Assembly (NCBI RefSeq): GCF_020520425.1
Contig: NC_079492.1
Coordinates: forward strand, 69,927,671-69,991,670
Source of the DNA: Spinacia oleracea
Taxonomy: Eukaryota; Streptophyta; Magnoliopsida; Caryophyllales; Amaranthaceae
Length of the DNA: 64,000 nt
Direction: 5' to 3'
Positions 50,117 through 60,566 of the stretch are shown here, piece after piece (position 1 is the first letter of the stretch; every line of letters starts with the position of its first letter). A program made the translations under genes and the position numbers. Under the pieces are notes generated by a model. That model did no database searches and had not been told where the DNA came from. It saw only the letters and a list, made by a program, of their open reading frames with translations.

Positions 50117-50999
50117 GTGTAATCTGAATGAGCTTCAAAACTCTTGGGACGTATATACCTTGAGTATGAACAATGGGGGGAGTCGCGGCGGAGAAACTCG
50201 TACTCCTTGAATGATACAAGACGTTGTTTCATTCTTTTGGTTATCGCTTGTATGCGCAGGAATTCCGTCGGTATGATCCGACTGTCAGTAGAAATCCCGA
50301 CCTTTATTTGGTGCTTGGTGGGCTCCCAACACCCTCAGTTTCCCTTAGTGGTTTTGTTATTATATTTTACCCGTTCGAAGCTAATTCCTATTAATCTGTG
50401 AGTTAAGAGTCGTGTCAAGTATCGAGTCTGTCTCCATGATTAATTGTTTAAGTAAATGGATTTTGCATGTGGATTATTATATTGTTGAGTGAAGCATGTT
50501 AGACTAGGTTTTCATTCTAGCTTGTTTGTACTCAGCTTTTGGTGACTTCGTGCTTCATTTCTTCCGGTCATGGCCTTCGCCTTAATGACCCGATAATGAT
50601 CCATCATTGCACTTGCATTGTTGGGGAGTAGTTTTTAATAAGCAGGTTCGTAGAGATAACTTGCGGGAGAACTTATCATGGGAATAGTGTTGAGAGACTG
50701 TTTCATCTTCCGTATTTATAAACTCTATTTTGATTTTCTAGTCATGACTACTACTATAATTATTTAAACTATAGTTAATGAGTTTGAAACTATTTAATGA
50801 TTTGGTTTTGGGCCGTAACGGTTCCAGTTTGTTAAGTAACCATTAACTATTTATTATGTTTTGAAAGTAAATTATTTCCGCTGCGTAATTCTGGTAAATA
50901 ACCTTAGTCGTTATAAAGGTGGCGGTAATATCTTGATAATTCTTTTATATTAGTCGAAAAAAGGAAATTATAAATATAAGGAATTATCAGGGTATTACA

Positions 51000-51950
51000 C
51001 ATTGCATTAAGTTATTAAAATAAGCTATTAACATGAGCATGCTAACCGGCCAAGGCTTGTGAGCACAAGCCGGCCATCAAGCCCATGCGCATTCACCTTG
51101 CATATACTTTTCAACGCAGAGCTGTCGCTGGCAGGAGCCTGATAATCTCACCAGCTACTTTTCTTGATATGCATAGCATGAACCCATCTAGTCGTCTTTA
51201 TTTTTATCATTATCCCACACCAATTTCCCAACTGCATCGTGGTTCTAGATCACAGTGTTCCTGATGCCGAGTTTTCTTGTAATACCAACTTGATCCCAAT
51301 CTACATATCTTGGTTTGGTAGAGTCACAAGTCTCCTGTCATAAATATGCTCTACATTTTGCATTGATTCTCTTTAAAATAGATTTTGGAAACAAAAAGAC
51401 TTGACTTTAAGAATGGTTGCACCGATGGGAAAACCGTTGATCCTCAAAGAATAAGGAGGTGGAGAAATACATATCATTATCACCTTAGTAAACCCGTCAG
51501 GAAACCCAACACCCCGAACATTTCCCCAATAAAGATTCATTCTAGTGTATCATAGGCCTTCTTGATGTATATCTTAATCATACAACAATTTTTATTATTT
51601 TCCTCTGATAGTGTTTAAAATATCCTGGCAGATGAGGACATTATGTAATACACTTCGACCACTAATAAAAGCTTTTTGATTTGTGAGGCAATATGAGACA
51701 GAACCAAATTAAATTGAGTTGAGTACATACCAACCTTGTAAGCATTTGTATATTACATTGCAACAAGAAATTGGCATGTAGTCAATCAAACAAAGAGGGC
51801 GTTTTACCTTTGGGATCAGTGTTTGCATTTAGTTCCTTTAGCAGCTTCGCATTGGAGAACACTTCCCTAGCTTATTGCTTCAGTGACATCATTACCAACC
51901 ACTTCCCATGAAGTTTTAGAAAAGTACCTTCCATAACCATTAATACCCAG
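51000..51950 (-). pseudogene. LINE (non-LTR retrotransposon) RT remnant
   Basis: The minus strand shows broken pieces in several frames resembling plant LINE reverse transcriptase: LIPKVKRP...DYMPISCCNVIYK (about 51790), FISGRSVLHNVLICQDI (about 51640), and INGFPIGA near 51430. These correspond to RT palm segments (LIPK, RPIS..N..YK, GR.I..N.L..Q). There are many stops and indels. Borders are uncertain; no poly-A tail or target duplication was found. Confidence 0.6.
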
Positions 51951-52126
51951 ATTTGTTATTTATGTTCTGTGTGTAGAAAGAGTGACAAAGGATATATATA
52001 TGATGTAGATAACATTGGGTTTAATGAGAAAAGAAAAGGAGAAAGAGAGAGATTCCTACAAAAACTAGAAAGGAGAGAGATACAATAGATAAGGAAAAAA
52101 CCAAAGGAAAAATAAGAAAAGAAAAA

Positions 52127-52656
52127 GGACAAATTGTTTTTTACCATCTACAAAAAACAAAAAATTGTTTTTTACCACCTAACAAATTAAAACTTGTATT
52201 TTACCACCTAAAAAATAATTAAAACTTGTTTTTTACCACCTAAAAAACCAAAAAGTAGATGAAACCTTTATGTGTGGCTACCTAATTCAATTTCCTTCCA
52301 ATTTTATACATTCCTTATGTGATTTTCTTTAACTCTTTCACCCTTCGCTCTTTACTTCCATTAAATTTTGTCAATTTTGTGAATCAATGGTGGTGAAAAA
52401 TTATGTAAATTAATGGAAAATAAGGAAACGGGGAAGAAAATAGAGTTAAATACATGAAATTGTGGAAGAATAGAACATATTAGAAGTATTACCGTTATTG
52501 TGACCCCCTACATAACATTTTAATCTATTTTTCCATTTTTCAGGTGGTAAAAAATAAATTTTAAATTTTTTTTAGGTGGTAAAATACAAGTTTTTGTTTT
52601 TTAGGTGGTAAAATGCAATTTTTCGATTTTTTTAGGTGGTAAAAAATAATTTATCC
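52127..52656. mobile_element. Mutator-like fold-back MITE
   Basis: 530 bp. Ends GGACAAATTGTTTTTTACC and, inverted, GGATAAATTATTTTTTACC. Each end holds about four copies of TTTTACCACCTA, in opposite orientation. The flanks carry an exact 9-bp duplication AAAGAAAAA (52118-52126, 52657-52665), the Mutator-type length, although the A-rich context weakens it. No coding. Confidence 0.65.
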
Positions 52657-52775
52657 AAAGAAAAAATAAAAGAAAATAAGAAAAGAAAAATAAAAGAAAA
52701 TAAAAATAAAAATAAATTAGAATCAATGTTAACGAATAAATAACGTAGAAAAACAACATTAAGGGCATGTGGTAT

Positions 52776-53023
52776 TGAGGATAATATATCAAGGAGATAT
52801 CATCTCCTTGATTATAGACTCATAATATAATAATTGATTGATATAATCAATCAGAATAACTTAATTTAGTATAGATTTTATTCTAATGTATTTACTACCT
52901 TATATAGTTAGTTCATTGTAATCTTTTTATTTATGTTCATTATTGACTTTGTAATATTTTGAGGGTAGTATAAATACTCCTTCATAGACATTAATGTAAT
53001 CAAGCTTTCTCATAACTCTATCA
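52776..53023 (+). repeat. 5' LTR of the TRIM-like element
   Basis: Opens with a perfect inverted repeat ATCAAGGAGAT-ATC-ATCTCCTTGAT (52788-52812). It contains TATAAATA near 52970, then ends CTCTATCA before the primer site. Confidence 0.85.
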
Positions 53024-53946
53024 TGGTATCACAGCCTTGATCCGTCTACATTTTTCTTCTCTCCCTTCTCCTTTCCACTTATCCCACTTCTTCCATGGCA
53101 CCATAATCCATGTCCAACTTTCATAGACAAATGGTGTAGGATAACATTAGACCTCTTTTTTTTTTTCCTCTGATGATGGTGCGGTAGTGTGTAATTCTCA
53201 CACTCAAACAAGCCATCATTTCTAGAAAGCTTCAATTCAAGACTTCCGCTCAACTTTTCGACATCCTGTAGTTTACCTACCAAGTGTTGTCAAACTTCAA
53301 TAACCTCGTATCTCCAAACCAGTATGGAGAAGCGCTAAAAGTCTCAAAACTACCATCGCCACCGTGACAACCTTATTTTCTCCATGGTGGCGATGGAACC
53401 CCTTTCTTTTCTTTTTTCTTTTCAATATGTTGCAGGCACACGCTAGCAAAAATTACTCATCTCTAATGATTTATAATATATGGGTTTTCCAAACAATAAT
53501 ATGATTTATTTATATTTTTTGTTTCAATGTTTGTTTTTGGTTATCAGTGGTTCACGGTTCAACAATCTTGAAAACCAACCACTAAGTCAATCTTCCCTTT
53601 CTATTTCTATACTTTAAACACAACAAAAAAAATCCTCAATTTTTTTTCTTAACGCATATTTTCTTCAACAAAAAAAAAATCCTCCTTCTCTACTAGTGGG
53701 CTAAGTGGCACATAGGTACAAATAAACCCCGACATGAGCGCTCATCACCTCCATCTTGGCAATATTCACCGTCTTCGTCGTCGCTCAAACCCATGCTAGA
53801 ACTGTCAACTTCTTCAAAGGCGCAACTTGCATGTCGCTACTCACCTATGTCCATTACTTCTTCAACTACAAATCTTCCTCTATCACGTGTACGTTTATTT
53901 TCAAGATTGGACTTTCCCTTTGGCCGTCCATCTTGCGAGAGCGTAT
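53024..53946 (+). other. Internal region of the TRIM-like element
   Basis: Primer site at 53024-53036, then pyrimidine-rich, AT-rich sequence. A plus-strand ORF (53756-54001) runs into the 3' LTR and resembles nothing I know. No capsid, protease or RT motif. Confidence 0.5.
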
Positions 53947-54194
53947 TAAGGATAATATATCAAGGAGATATCATCTCCTTGATTATAGACTCATAATATA
54001 ATAATTGATTGATATAATCAATTAGAATAACTTAATTTAGTATAGATTTTATTCTAATGTATTTACTACCTTATATAGTTAGTTCATTGTAATCTTTTTA
54101 TTTCTGTTCATTATTGACTTTGTAATATTCTGAGGGTAGTATAAATACTCCTTAATAGACATCAATATAATCAAGCTTTCTCATAACTCTATCA
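53947..54194 (+). repeat. 3' LTR of the TRIM-like element
   Basis: 248 bp; the same inverted repeat is at 53959-53983. Confidence 0.85.
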
Positions 54195-54307
54195 TGTGGT
54201 GCATTAGTAAAAAAAAATCTCAAGGATATTTTACCTTATGTGTATTTGATGCATTTCTAAATCAGTAAGGATATTTCGCGCATTTTATTAATCTTAGGGG
54301 CATTTTA

Positions 54308-55935
54308 TCTCTATTATATAAGCCAAGAGCTGAGGGCTTTTTAGTAACATAACATTTCGTGTCCCCAATCAAAAAGTCTAATACACCCTTCCTACTTCAG
54401 CTGCAACGCAAACCCTCCTCCCTCCCGTTCATTTTCTTCTCTCTCCTCCCGTTTTCTTCTCTCTCCTCTCTCCTCTCTCCCGTTCGTTTTCTTCGATCTT
54501 ATTCATCTTCTGCATAAATTCAAAAAAAAAAAAGAGATCTAACTACAAAATTCGAGACCTAATCTTTGCAAATTATTCTTATATATGGGGAAGAAATGGG
54601 GAAGAAATCGAGTTCAGAATCACGCTACATCCCTCTCTCCTAGGTAAATCATTCAATTTCTCTTATTTCATAAATCTTTCGATTTCAAATTTGTAGAATT
54701 TGGGGGTTTAATTTGTTCCAGCTCCATTGATTGACGATTAAGATTTGGCGAAGAATTCGAGTGATAATGCAATTGCAATTTTTAATTGTTTATTTTTTGA
54801 AGTCATATTACAATTAATTGCTTAATACTCAAATATTTGTTGTGGGGAACTGTCTAATTTTTCATAGTACATAGTAATGTTTTTCATGTTTGTACGATTT
54901 TTCATGTTTAATTTTCGTTGATTTGTACTGATTTTCATGTTTAATTTTTGTTGAATTTGTGCGGTTTTTCATGTTTAATTTTTGTACATTATTACCAATT
55001 TACATATTCAGATTGCTCAATTCCACTAGAATGGTTAATTTTTAATTATTATCATATATTTGATATTTTGATTGTTTTGTTTAATCGGCCTAGCTCTTTT
55101 GCTGTCTTAATGTGATGAAATGTCTTCACTTGCTGTCTACTCCGTACTATCTTAGGGGTGGATGATTCCACAGAGTGACAATTTCATTTGTTGGATGTTG
55201 CTTCCAAGAAATGTATCTGATAATAGTATTTTTTTGGGGATAGGAGGCATGTATCTGAACTTCTTGGTTGTACATTTGAGATTCTGCTGGATTGGACTTT
55301 GAAATACCGTTGGGGCATTAGGCTGTAATTGGAGCGATTCCTCTAAATAGAAAGAGTTTGTGCAATCGTTGTGTTGAGATAATGGCACCAGAATCCAGAG
55401 CATTAAAATTAGCACAATTTAACATTTGATGAACAATCTTTATTTACAAAGCTACTGAAACTTAATGGACCCTAAAAAATTAGGCACATAAAAAGCCAAT
55501 TAGTTGTGATGTAGCTACTTAGTAGCTTCTATGCCAATTCAACATCTATTTTGTATAATCATATTACAATTGCCTATTTCATTGCTTGGGAATATTAGGA
55601 GCGAGAGAGAGCTGACAATACTTATTTTGTTTATTGTGTTAGTGTAAGCAGGCTATCAAGTCTCGGTAACATACATTCGAGTTTGGATATGAAATTGGTG
55701 CGGACGCATACCTCCACTATCACAAATCATGACATACACTCTTCCTCTTAGGGAAGATGTTAAGAAGGGACCCCTCCTAAGTGCGATGGAGGCCACCTAC
55801 CCAGGCCACGAGGCTTCTTGATCACCCATTGACCCTGTCCAGGACTCCAAGTAAGTATGTTTCCCAATATTTCTCCAAATCAATTTATGCCTATGTTGCT
55901 ATTCTCATTTTTGTTTGTTGATTGACGTGGGACAA
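54308..55935 (+). mobile_element. Helitron 5' end and following sequence (first copy)
   Basis: Begins TCTCTATTATATAAGCCAAG after an A, as Helitrons do (insert between A and T, 5' TC). About 110-180 bp from here match 55936 onward, including 'tttcgtgtccccaatcaaaa'. Three ~37-bp copies of a 'tttttcatgtttaatttt' repeat are at 54889-54985. A short open segment at 55730-55840 (MTYTLPLREDVKK...) may be a captured exon but I do not recognise it. No 3' hairpin/CTRR end found; the limit given is the start of the next copy. Confidence 0.6.
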
Positions 55936-56106
55936 TCTCTATTATATAAGCCAAGAGCTGAGGGCTATTTCTTAACATCACTTTTCGTGTCCCCAATCAA
56001 AATGTCTAATACACCCTTCACACTTCACTGCAACAAGAACTCTTCGGCCTTCCCTCTCCCCTCCCGTTGTCTTCTCTCTCCTCCCTCCCTGCAACACAAA
56101 CCCTTT

Positions 56107-56330
56107 GCTCTCCCGTTCGTGTTCTTTGAATTTGGTTGTTTAATGCCATTGTGTTTGAATTTTGATTACATTTTTGTGTTAATTCTTCGAATTTGGTTGT
56201 TTAATGCCATTGTGTTCGAATTTTGATTGCATTTTTGTGTTAATTCTTTGAATTTGGTTGTTTTATGCCATTGTGTTCGAATTTTGATTGCATTTGTATG
56301 TTGATTCTTTGAATTTGGTTGTTTGAATTT
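56107..56330. repeat. 61-bp tandem repeat
   Basis: About 3.5 copies of a 61-bp unit containing GAATTTGGTTGTTTAATGCC. Confidence 0.85.
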
Positions 56331-56871
56331 GGGTTGAATTAGGTTGCATTCTGCTAACGCGGTTGCTCCCCTTGGGAGAATTAAGATTCTTTTTTCAGGT
56401 TCTTTTTCATTTTAATTTGAAAAGCGTGAACATCTTTCGTGTTAATTCCATTGCCAATTGCATTGTGTTCTTATTTGATTGATGAATTGGTTTCGAATGA
56501 TTTTTGAATTGTTCCAATGCAAATTCATATTATCCTTTTCGATATGATTCTCATACGATTTATTAGGGTTATGTTTAGAGTTGTTTGCTCAGAGACGGTC
56601 CTGATGGATGGATGGAGTTGTTTGAAATGGATGTTCTGTCTGGATGGGATGTTTGTTTGAAATGAATGTTCTGTTTGCATTGTTAGATGATATTTTTAGC
56701 ATTTTACGTTGCAATTGAATCTGGGCATGTTTGTTTTTGTGTTTTTGATCAGTAATTATAATCTAGTGTCAAGTTTATTACAATGCTTTCGTTTGAATTT
56801 TTGTAGAAATCTTTGCATTTCATTCTATTGATTTGATTTGACCATAATTTCTGACGATTTAATTTAACCAG

Positions 56872-57069
56872 AATACCCTGTTCGACCTGATCTTGGCTGC
56901 TAATTACCTGGACATCAAGAGTCTGCTGGACTTAACCTGCCAAACCGTGGCCGATATGATCAAAGGAAAAACCCCGGAGGAGATCAGGAAGATCTTCCAT
57001 ATCAAGAACGACTTCACCGAGAAAGAGGAGGCGGAGATTAGGAAGGAGAACCAGTGGGCCTTTGAATGA
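56872..57069 (+). pseudogene. SKP1-like: SKP1-like protein, last exon (captured or orphaned)
   Basis: Open frame of 65 codons to TGA 57067-57069, preceded by a splice acceptor TTTAACCAG (56863-56871). It reads [20 protein letters not shown], then [20 protein letters not shown], then [20 protein letters not shown], and ends QWAFE: the whole C-terminal helical domain of SKP1/ASK proteins. In the cell SKP1 bridges cullin1 and F-box proteins in SCF ubiquitin ligases, and this segment makes the F-box contact. The acceptor sits where plant SKP1 genes have their intron. The N-terminal BTB/POZ-like exon is not found upstream, so no complete SKP1 is encoded. Its coding sequence is intact, and a Helitron 5' end lies 0.9 kb upstream, suggesting recent capture. 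A mutated GC-rich codon use differs from the AT-rich surroundings. Confidence 0.88.
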
Positions 57070-58620
57070 TCCATCTTCATTGGAGCAGCCATTCACTACT
57101 AAGGTGATATTAAGCCTTTTCGACCTCCTTCCTCCACTTGAGCCCGAGGCATCATACACCGCGAAACCAATGACTTTGGTGACAAATGTATACTCAGGTA
57201 ACTAATTGTACAAAACATCTATGTGAGTCTCTATGGGTAATGATTTTGAGGAGTAGTTATAGAGATAATTATCTAAATTAGTTGAAATATTGTCAGTAAT
57301 GTGTGTAATATTGTTTAATTTTAAGGCAAATGAGCATAAAAATGACAAATTGGAAATTATACCCTGTTTCGGCAGTTAATGTTCTACTGAAAATTATACC
57401 CTGAAAGTTTGATTATGTTCTAAAATTATACCCTGTTTCGTCTAGATGTCAGGTATTTGGTAAGACATTACGATCCTGCTGTTATTTAACAAACAGCCTA
57501 CTGTAAATTCAGTGTTGAAATGTTGATTAACCACCAGTCAACCATAGTTCAAGATTGGAGAAAAAAACCAGTAAATCAACCAAAAGTGTTTTTTGTTTTC
57601 CTGTTATTTTTTGGGATTTCGGTGTGATGCTTTGAAGCTGTTAGTTGTGATTCAGAAATTGTCTTCTCTTAATTCCTATAAATAGAAACTGCTGAATCAT
57701 GCTAAAACCTAAGTTAACAGCTCCTTAGTTGAAGAAACAATCCGGCCTCTTGCTAATCTGCCTTTTCAATATAAATAGGCCCTCACCTTATAACTGGAAA
57801 CGGGGTTGGGTTTAAACCAGAGATTTTAGACATGGATGTAATGGGTGCAGTTCTCGAGGTAAAATTTATGTTGTTTTGCTGTTTTTCCAACCATATCAAA
57901 GCTTACTTCTGTGTGCGAGTATTCTGAACACTTTCATCACATGTTTGCTTTGTTCTAATTAGGGTGCAAATAGTGGTGGTGAAATGGAGTCAGCCCAAGA
58001 GAAAAATCAAGGATTGAGAGACGCGGGAGCTATTTATGCCTTTGTTTAGGTTGAAAATAGAGAGCACAGCAGAGGAATGACAATGCATTGGTAATAATCT
58101 TTCTACATTTTAGCACTGTGTTTTTGCTAATTTTGTTGGATTGGAGATTTTTTTAGTTATTTTTATGTTTGTTATGTTATTTAGGTGCGATGTGAGTACA
58201 CCATGGCTAATTTTAGTACCAGAGATCGTGTGAGGAAACCAAAGGGAGAGAGGTTAGTGCATATTATGGAGTAGCTAATACATTTTTGGAACCTGTTAAT
58301 CCTAGATGTATCATGAGCTTTATATCCATGTTCATTTGTGATTCGTGTTGTTGTTCAGGCATAACTCCTTCCACACAAAGTACCATTGCTTTAGATCTAA
58401 TTATGGTGATTGTCTGTTAAGTGGTATATGCAGTACGAAATCTAATGAAGTACTAATACTTTCTTCTACCATTCATAGTATAGATTCCAATTGGAAAGAA
58501 CATTTAGAAACGCCAAAAATAAAAACGGGAAGAATATTTAGTAACGGAGGGAGTAATTGATTTGTGTTTAAGTTTTGTTTCCCAACCCATGGGGGCTAAA
58601 ACCAGTGATCAAAATTGCCG
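57070..58620. other. Non-coding stretch between SKP1 exon and the 21-bp array
   Basis: An open, possibly exonic stretch is at 57088-57200 (plus strand, ...KVILSLFDLLPPL... ending TCAG/GTAAC), family unknown. Repeated 'aaattataccctg' words are at 57353-57433. At 58540-58556 the sequence ends ACGGAGGGAGTA, like a Stowaway MITE terminus, but no matching left end is convincing. No complete gene seen. Confidence 0.4.
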
Positions 58621-58625
58621 GCAAC

Positions 58626-58915
58626 TTTTGTGTAAGACCGCCTTACCGGAAAGATCACTTTGGTTGCTTAACTAATTGGTTTAATTCCTTAACTAATAGG
58701 TTACATTACTTAATTAATTGATTCAATTGCTTAACTAATTAATTTCTTTGCTTAACTAATTGGTTCCAGTGCTTAACTAATTAGTTCAAGTGCTTAACTA
58801 ATTGGTTCAAGTGCTTAACTAATTGGTTCCATTGCTTAACTAATTGGTTCCATTGCTTAACTTATATGATACCAATGTGGTCTTTTGTGTAATACCGCCT
58901 TATAGAAAAGTTTGT
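58626..58915. repeat. 21-bp tandem array bracketed by direct repeats
   Basis: About ten degenerate copies of ATTGCTTAACTAATTGGTTCC (58654-58865), between two direct copies of CTTTTGTGTAA(G/T)ACCGCCTTA (58626, 58881). Confidence 0.88.
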
Positions 58916-59258
58916 ACAAAATTGCTGCCAAAAACCGAGCATTTTTGAGGCTGGGATGAGCAAGTCTGGTCTAAGAAATTAAAGGTTGAAATGTAATCTA
59001 TAAATTGTAGCAGCATATGGGCCGATATAAAGATTCCTAATCGTATGCTTTAAGATTGAGCGGACTGTATGTTTTTTATTGGGCCATGTGTTTGGGTTTT
59101 TAATCAAAGCATCATAGTAAACGCGTGTTTGGAATATTTAATAAAGTTTCCTATTTTCTGTTTTATAATTCCAAGTCGGTTGATAAAATTTCCTATTTCC
59201 TATTTCCTAGTTTTGTAAGAATTAGGTATGTATGTTGTGTTGCATATTGCCTACGTAC

Positions 59259-59266
59259 TATAAATA
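59259..59266 (+). promoter_or_regulatory. TATA box of the F-box gene
   Basis: TATAAATA 74 bases before the main ATG, in 'cgtactataaatacccatcc'; transcription would start near 59290-59297. Confidence 0.7.
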
Positions 59267-59334
59267 CCCATCCTCATAACAGAAAATTTCTTGTATAAAA
59301 AACAGATAGATAATTAAGAGAGCTAACTAAATTA

Positions 59335-59358
59335 ATGATATGGCGGTTCGAGTTTTGA
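59335..59358 (+). promoter_or_regulatory. Tiny upstream ORF overlapping the F-box start
   Basis: ATG at 59335, five bases before the main ATG and in another frame, encodes seven residues and stops at 59356-59358 inside the gene. Scanning ribosomes meet it first, so it could lower translation of the F-box protein. Confidence 0.55.
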
Positions 59359-60566
59359 ACAAGAGAAGAAAGATATCAAGGAAATCAGTACAACAATTGC
59401 CAGCTGAAATCCTAGTTCAAATTGCGAGTAAACTTCCTGTTACTTCAATCCTCCAATGTTTTCAACGAAATAAGGATGGTTTTAACAACATTATTTCTGA
59501 CCCACTTTTCCCTCTTTTATTCCATAATGATTATACTTCATCCCAAAATACATCTATCTTTGCTTATGATGCTTGCACCAACACCTCTACCTTGATTGAC
59601 TACGACCATTATAACCACCACCTTACTGAATTCCGCATCAACGATTTCGATTATGTATATCGATTGGAAAAAAACACGTCAAGGACAATTTTAAGCAACT
59701 GTAATGTTGTAGGTAATTCTTGTAATGGATGGCTGTTGGTTTGTCTACTACTGAATTATCAAAATTCGGTGTCTGCCTCATTGCGCTTAGTGAATCCGAT
59801 TACTAGATCTTGTGTTTTGCTTCCTGAAGCACCTTATGCATTAGCATGGCAGGACCCCAAATACGGGTTTGGTTATGCTTCCAAAACAGGCTTATTGAAG
59901 GTAGTTAAGTTGTATCATCAACCTCACACTGCTAAAATTACTACACAAGTTTTGACAGTATGTGATGAAGATAATAATAATTCTACTTGGGAGGTCATGG
60001 ATACAGAATGCTCTGTTGAATTATCCTCCATACAAAGCGAGGCTGTAGCTTTGAATGGTGCATTACATTGGTTAGTAGCTGATAATAATCTTATACTAAG
60101 GTTTGATCTTGACGAGGAGAAGTTCAAGTTTATCCCTTCCCCATACACTATTAAAACTTGTGATGAGAACTCCAATAAGACTGTTTCTTATCTAGGCGTA
60201 TTGAATGGGTTACTTTGTGTGGGTACCGCTTGCGGTTCAACCATCGACAAAGGGATGGAGATATGGGTGATGAAGGACTACGGCATTGACAAGTCTTGGA
60301 CTTGTTTTACACTTATAGATTACTTTGATATTAATACAGAACGTTTCTTGTTGATCCCGGACCTTAAAAATGGCAAGGTATTGATATTATTCAACACATT
60401 ATTGTCCCATCATGGAGATGTAAGGGAGTTCTATCTTGATGTTTATGATCCAAAACAAACAAAGAGGGATCAAAGGGTACCCTTATTGGAAGGGATGGAT
60501 GCAGAATCGAGAGCAAGGATGAGACTTCATCATTTTGTGCCAAGCTTAAGCTTTTTGTCATTGTAA
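59340..60566 (+). CDS. F-box protein with F-box-associated (FBA-type) domain
   Basis: 408 residues, single exon, complete. After a basic start (NKRRKISRK, residues 7-15) comes the F-box at about 18-60 (LPAEILVQIASKLPVTSILQ), which binds SKP1 and recruits substrates to an SCF ubiquitin ligase. The rest is an FBA-type substrate domain with family landmarks: GNSCNGWLLV near 125, LVNPITRSCVLLP near 150, GFGYASKTGLLKVVKLYH near 177, ALNGALHWLV near 237, GVLNGLLCV near 290 and MEIWVMKDYG near 308, fitting a half-propeller fold. ATG 59340 is chosen because the F-box follows at the usual distance. A TATA box is upstream. F-box box residues are slightly divergent (CFQRNKDGFNNII in place of the usual CRCVSK.W..LI), so SKP1 binding is likely but unproven. 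Substrate unknown. It looks functional; a fragment of a second copy follows at 60741. Confidence 0.9.
   Translation: MAVRVLNKRRKISRKSVQQLPAEILVQIASKLPVTSILQCFQRNKDGFNNIISDPLFPLLFHNDYTSSQNTSIFAYDACTNTSTLIDYDHYNHHLTEFRINDFDYVYRLEKNTSRTILSNCNVVGNSCNGWLLVCLLLNYQNSVSASLRLVNPITRSCVLLPEAPYALAWQDPKYGFGYASKTGLLKVVKLYHQPHTAKITTQVLTVCDEDNNNSTWEVMDTECSVELSSIQSEAVALNGALHWLVADNNLILRFDLDEEKFKFIPSPYTIKTCDENSNKTVSYLGVLNGLLCVGTACGSTIDKGMEIWVMKDYGIDKSWTCFTLIDYFDINTERFLLIPDLKNGKVLILFNTLLSHHGDVREFYLDVYDPKQTKRDQRVPLLEGMDAESRARMRLHHFVPSLSFLSL

Larger units (their letters stand above)
47417..50999 (+). repeat. Long chromovirus-type LTR, copy B (with MITE inside)
   Basis: TGTAATACC...GTATTACA, 3583 bp, or about 3.01 kb without the MITE at 49554-50116: close to copy A (2958 bp). 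TATA box 47758-47765, (CT)n 47807-47871, GC-rich segment 47920-48330. It is preceded by GGTAGAC, like the GGGCAGAC polypurine end seen at 23069, and is not followed by a primer site. It therefore looks like a 3' LTR. Copy A and B differ at roughly 8% in their first 200 bases by eye. Confidence 0.78.
52776..54194 (+). mobile_element. Small non-autonomous copia-type LTR element (TRIM-like)
   Basis: Two 248-bp LTRs (52776-53023, 53947-54194), with 7 differences by hand count, surround 923 bp without gag-pol. Primer site TGGTATCACAGCC directly follows the first LTR. TGTGGT lies outside both ends (52768-52773, 54195-54200), so the duplication is probably GTGGT with one or two end bases in doubt. 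Confidence 0.8.
55936..57300 (+). mobile_element. Helitron 5' end and following sequence (second copy), carrying SKP1 exon
   Basis: Begins TCTCTATTATATAAGCCAAG after an A, the same 5' end as at 54308. Contains a 61-bp tandem repeat (about 3.5 copies, 56107-56330, ATTTGGTTGTTTAATGCCAT-type) and a clean SKP1 exon. The 3' end was not located, so the right limit is arbitrary. Either a Helitron with a captured gene fragment or a Helitron next to a decayed SKP1 gene. Confidence 0.5.

Noticed and set aside
47417..50999. Solo LTR interpretation of LTR copy B
   Set aside because: The bases just outside (TAGAC left, CATTG right) do not match, and the left flank looks like a polypurine end, so a 3' LTR is preferred.
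56932..57159. Minus-strand ORFs across the SKP1 exon
   Set aside because: Antisense shadows of the SKP1 coding frame, which has clear homology on the plus strand.
58431..58556. Stowaway MITE ending ACGGAGGGAGTA
   Set aside because: Only the right terminus is convincing; no CTCCCTCCG partner or TA pair on the left.
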